Source of the DNA: CAUZIZ01 sp965219005
GTDB lineage: Bacteria; Acidobacteriota; UBA6911; RPQK01; JAJDTT01
DNA length: 64,000 nt
Assembly: GCA_965219005.1 (NCBI GenBank)
Contig: CBDCMS010000003.1
Span: forward strand, 1,798,001 to 1,862,000
Direction of reading: 5' to 3'
Shown: one piece after another, positions 63,042-64,000 of the stretch
How positions within the stretch are numbered: the first letter of the stretch is position 1
Layout of the letters: each line of letters opens with the position of its first letter
Translations under genes and position numbers: made by a program
The notes under the pieces: generated by a model
Database searches by the model: none
Seen by the model: the letters and a program-made list of their open reading frames with translations, nothing else
What the model was told of the DNA's origin: nothing

Positions 63042-64000
63042 ATGGGGATCAAGGTCCTGATCACGGGTGGAACGGGCTTCATCGGGAGTCACCTCGTCCG
63101 CAGCAACCTTCAAGCAGGCAATCGAGTGAGGGTTTTGGTGCGTCCGGACAGCCCCTTCCTGAACTCGATGAAGCGGGTGGAGGTGGCCGTCGGCGACATT
63201 CGGGATGGGTTGGCAGTAAAGAAGGCAGTTCGGGGTATCAACGTCGTGTTTCATGCGGCATCTTTGGTGACGGACTGGGCTCCAAAGCGACGGTTTAAGG
63301 AGGTCACTGTCGGCGGAATGGAAAACATGTGCCAGGCCGCGCTGGACGCCGAAGTAGACGCGCTGGTGGTGATCAGCTCCAGCGACGTCTTTGGTAGGGT
63401 CGAGAAGCTTCCTATCAGCGAGAGCTTTCCCATGCGCCGTTGGAACGAACCCTATCCCGACGCCAAGATCGAGGCTGACGAGATCGCCTGGCACTTCAAT
63501 CGCGATCGCGGCCTGCCATTGACTGTGGCCTATCCCTGCTTCGCACACGGCCCCGGCGATAGGCATCTTCTACCCGGGCTTGCCAATGCACTGCTTGAGG
63601 GCCGAGGGTTCTATTGGCGTAAGAACGCACTCATTACCCCTTCCTCGGTGGAAAACATTGTTGATCTCTGCATGTGTCTGGCGGTCAGAGAAGAGGCGCT
63701 GGGCGAAGGGTTTCTGGTTCACGACGGTCAGTCAATCCGCCTGCAGGAGTTGTGCCAACTGGTAGCCGATCATCTGGGGTGCCACCCGCCCAACCGACGA
63801 CTACCCTACGGCGCCGCCTACCTGATGGCGAAGGCGATGGAGCTGACAGCATCAGTCACCCGACAGCGGGAGAGGCCATTGCTGACAACCTATCTTGTGA
63901 AGTGGTGGGGTTCGAGGTCACAGTACAGTATAGCCAAGGCCAAAGAGCGTCTGAGCTGGAGCCCTCGCGTCGGTTCTCAGGAGAGTCTTGAGCGGACGAT
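63042..64000 (+). CDS. Extended SDR, NAD-dependent epimerase/dehydratase or ketoreductase-like, partial
   Basis: The first 319 residues, running off the window. Rossmann motif VLITGGTGFIGSHLVRSNL at residues 4-22, and the SDR catalytic Tyr-x-x-x-Lys in EPYPDAKIEADEIAWHF. The C-terminal half has VAYPCFAHGPGDRHLLPGL. It resembles 3-beta-HSD-type SDRs. In characterised bacterial ceramide synthesis a reductase of this class (CerR) accompanies serine palmitoyltransferase, so reduction of the 3-keto group from the AOS step is a plausible role (inference). AAGGGAGA precedes the ATG. It is divergent from the PKS, 51 bases apart, with a shared promoter region. Confidence 0.85.
   Translation, partial: MGIKVLITGGTGFIGSHLVRSNLQAGNRVRVLVRPDSPFLNSMKRVEVAVGDIRDGLAVKKAVRGINVVFHAASLVTDWAPKRRFKEVTVGGMENMCQAALDAEVDALVVISSSDVFGRVEKLPISESFPMRRWNEPYPDAKIEADEIAWHFNRDRGLPLTVAYPCFAHGPGDRHLLPGLANALLEGRGFYWRKNALITPSSVENIVDLCMCLAVREEALGEGFLVHDGQSIRLQELCQLVADHLGCHPPNRRLPYGAAYLMAKAMELTASVTRQRERPLLTTYLVKWWGSRSQYSIAKAKERLSWSPRVGSQESLERT

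Overview
The window looks like chromosomal DNA of a free-living or host-associated Gram-negative-type bacterium with roughly 58-60% GC, dense genes and many small repeats. Two paired PSCyt1/DUF1549/DUF1553 and DUF1501 loci (families common in Planctomycetota, Verrucomicrobiota and Acidobacteriota), sarcosine oxidase, an FprA-type reductase and a PKS of the kind reported from sponge symbionts make Acidobacteriota or a relative my best guess. No rRNA or marker gene is present to settle this.

Layout. 1-2971 (-): soxBDA, sarcosine oxidase, with soxA running off the left edge. 3251-7262 and 15514-20196 (-): two exported DUF1553+DUF1501 gene pairs. Between them: a frameshifted CehA/McbA-like hydrolase, a RidA-like protein, a thioesterase, an ECF sigma/anti-sigma-K pair, arfB, a CBS gene broken by a 16-bp duplication, and an FprA-like reductase. 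20599-26533 (+): an Nramp-related transporter, then a catabolic-looking series (oxidoreductase, DapA-family aldolase/lyase, ACMSD-type amidohydrolase, oligogalacturonate-lyase-like propeller). 26849-33420 (-): a frameshifted M20 peptidase, two exported proteins of unknown function, and two IS4-type elements in one target site that separate a gene from its start codon. 33693-39937: a DnaC-like ATPase, PduO-type adenosyltransferase, glutaredoxin-like protein, a probable selenoprotein peroxiredoxin, a zinc-ribbon protein, ETF beta/alpha and an MDR dehydrogenase. 40011-43930: a promoter-small ORF-terminator unit, then an array of 16 tRNA-like genes enclosing a slipin gene. 44129-51440: an acyltransferase, an ISKra4-type element, and an ABC transporter whose permease is split by an IS1182-type element. 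51633-64000: ACP-fused alpha-oxoamine synthase, fatty acyl-AMP ligase, a large reducing PKS (KS-AT-DH-MT-ER-KR-ACP) and a divergent NAD-dependent reductase.

How the genes may work together. The right-hand cluster has the parts expected for a sphingoid-like or amino-ketone lipid: FAAL activates a fatty acid, the PKS extends and reduces it, the ACP-AOS protein condenses the chain with an amino acid, and the SDR reduces the ketone. The neighbouring ABC transporter could export a product but is now broken. The tRNA array is odd: two tRNAs with leucine anticodons have class I bodies, several acceptor stems or D-arms are irregular, and a slipin sits inside it. The peroxiredoxin has an in-frame UGA exactly at the peroxidatic cysteine, with a perfect hairpin starting 14 nt later.

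Mobile DNA is heavy: four IS elements with clear target duplications, at least three MITE-like elements whose inverted repeats carry the stop codons of host genes, and a repeat family that tends to begin at stop codons. Several genes carry single-base frameshifts in homopolymer runs; these could be real decay or sequencing error.
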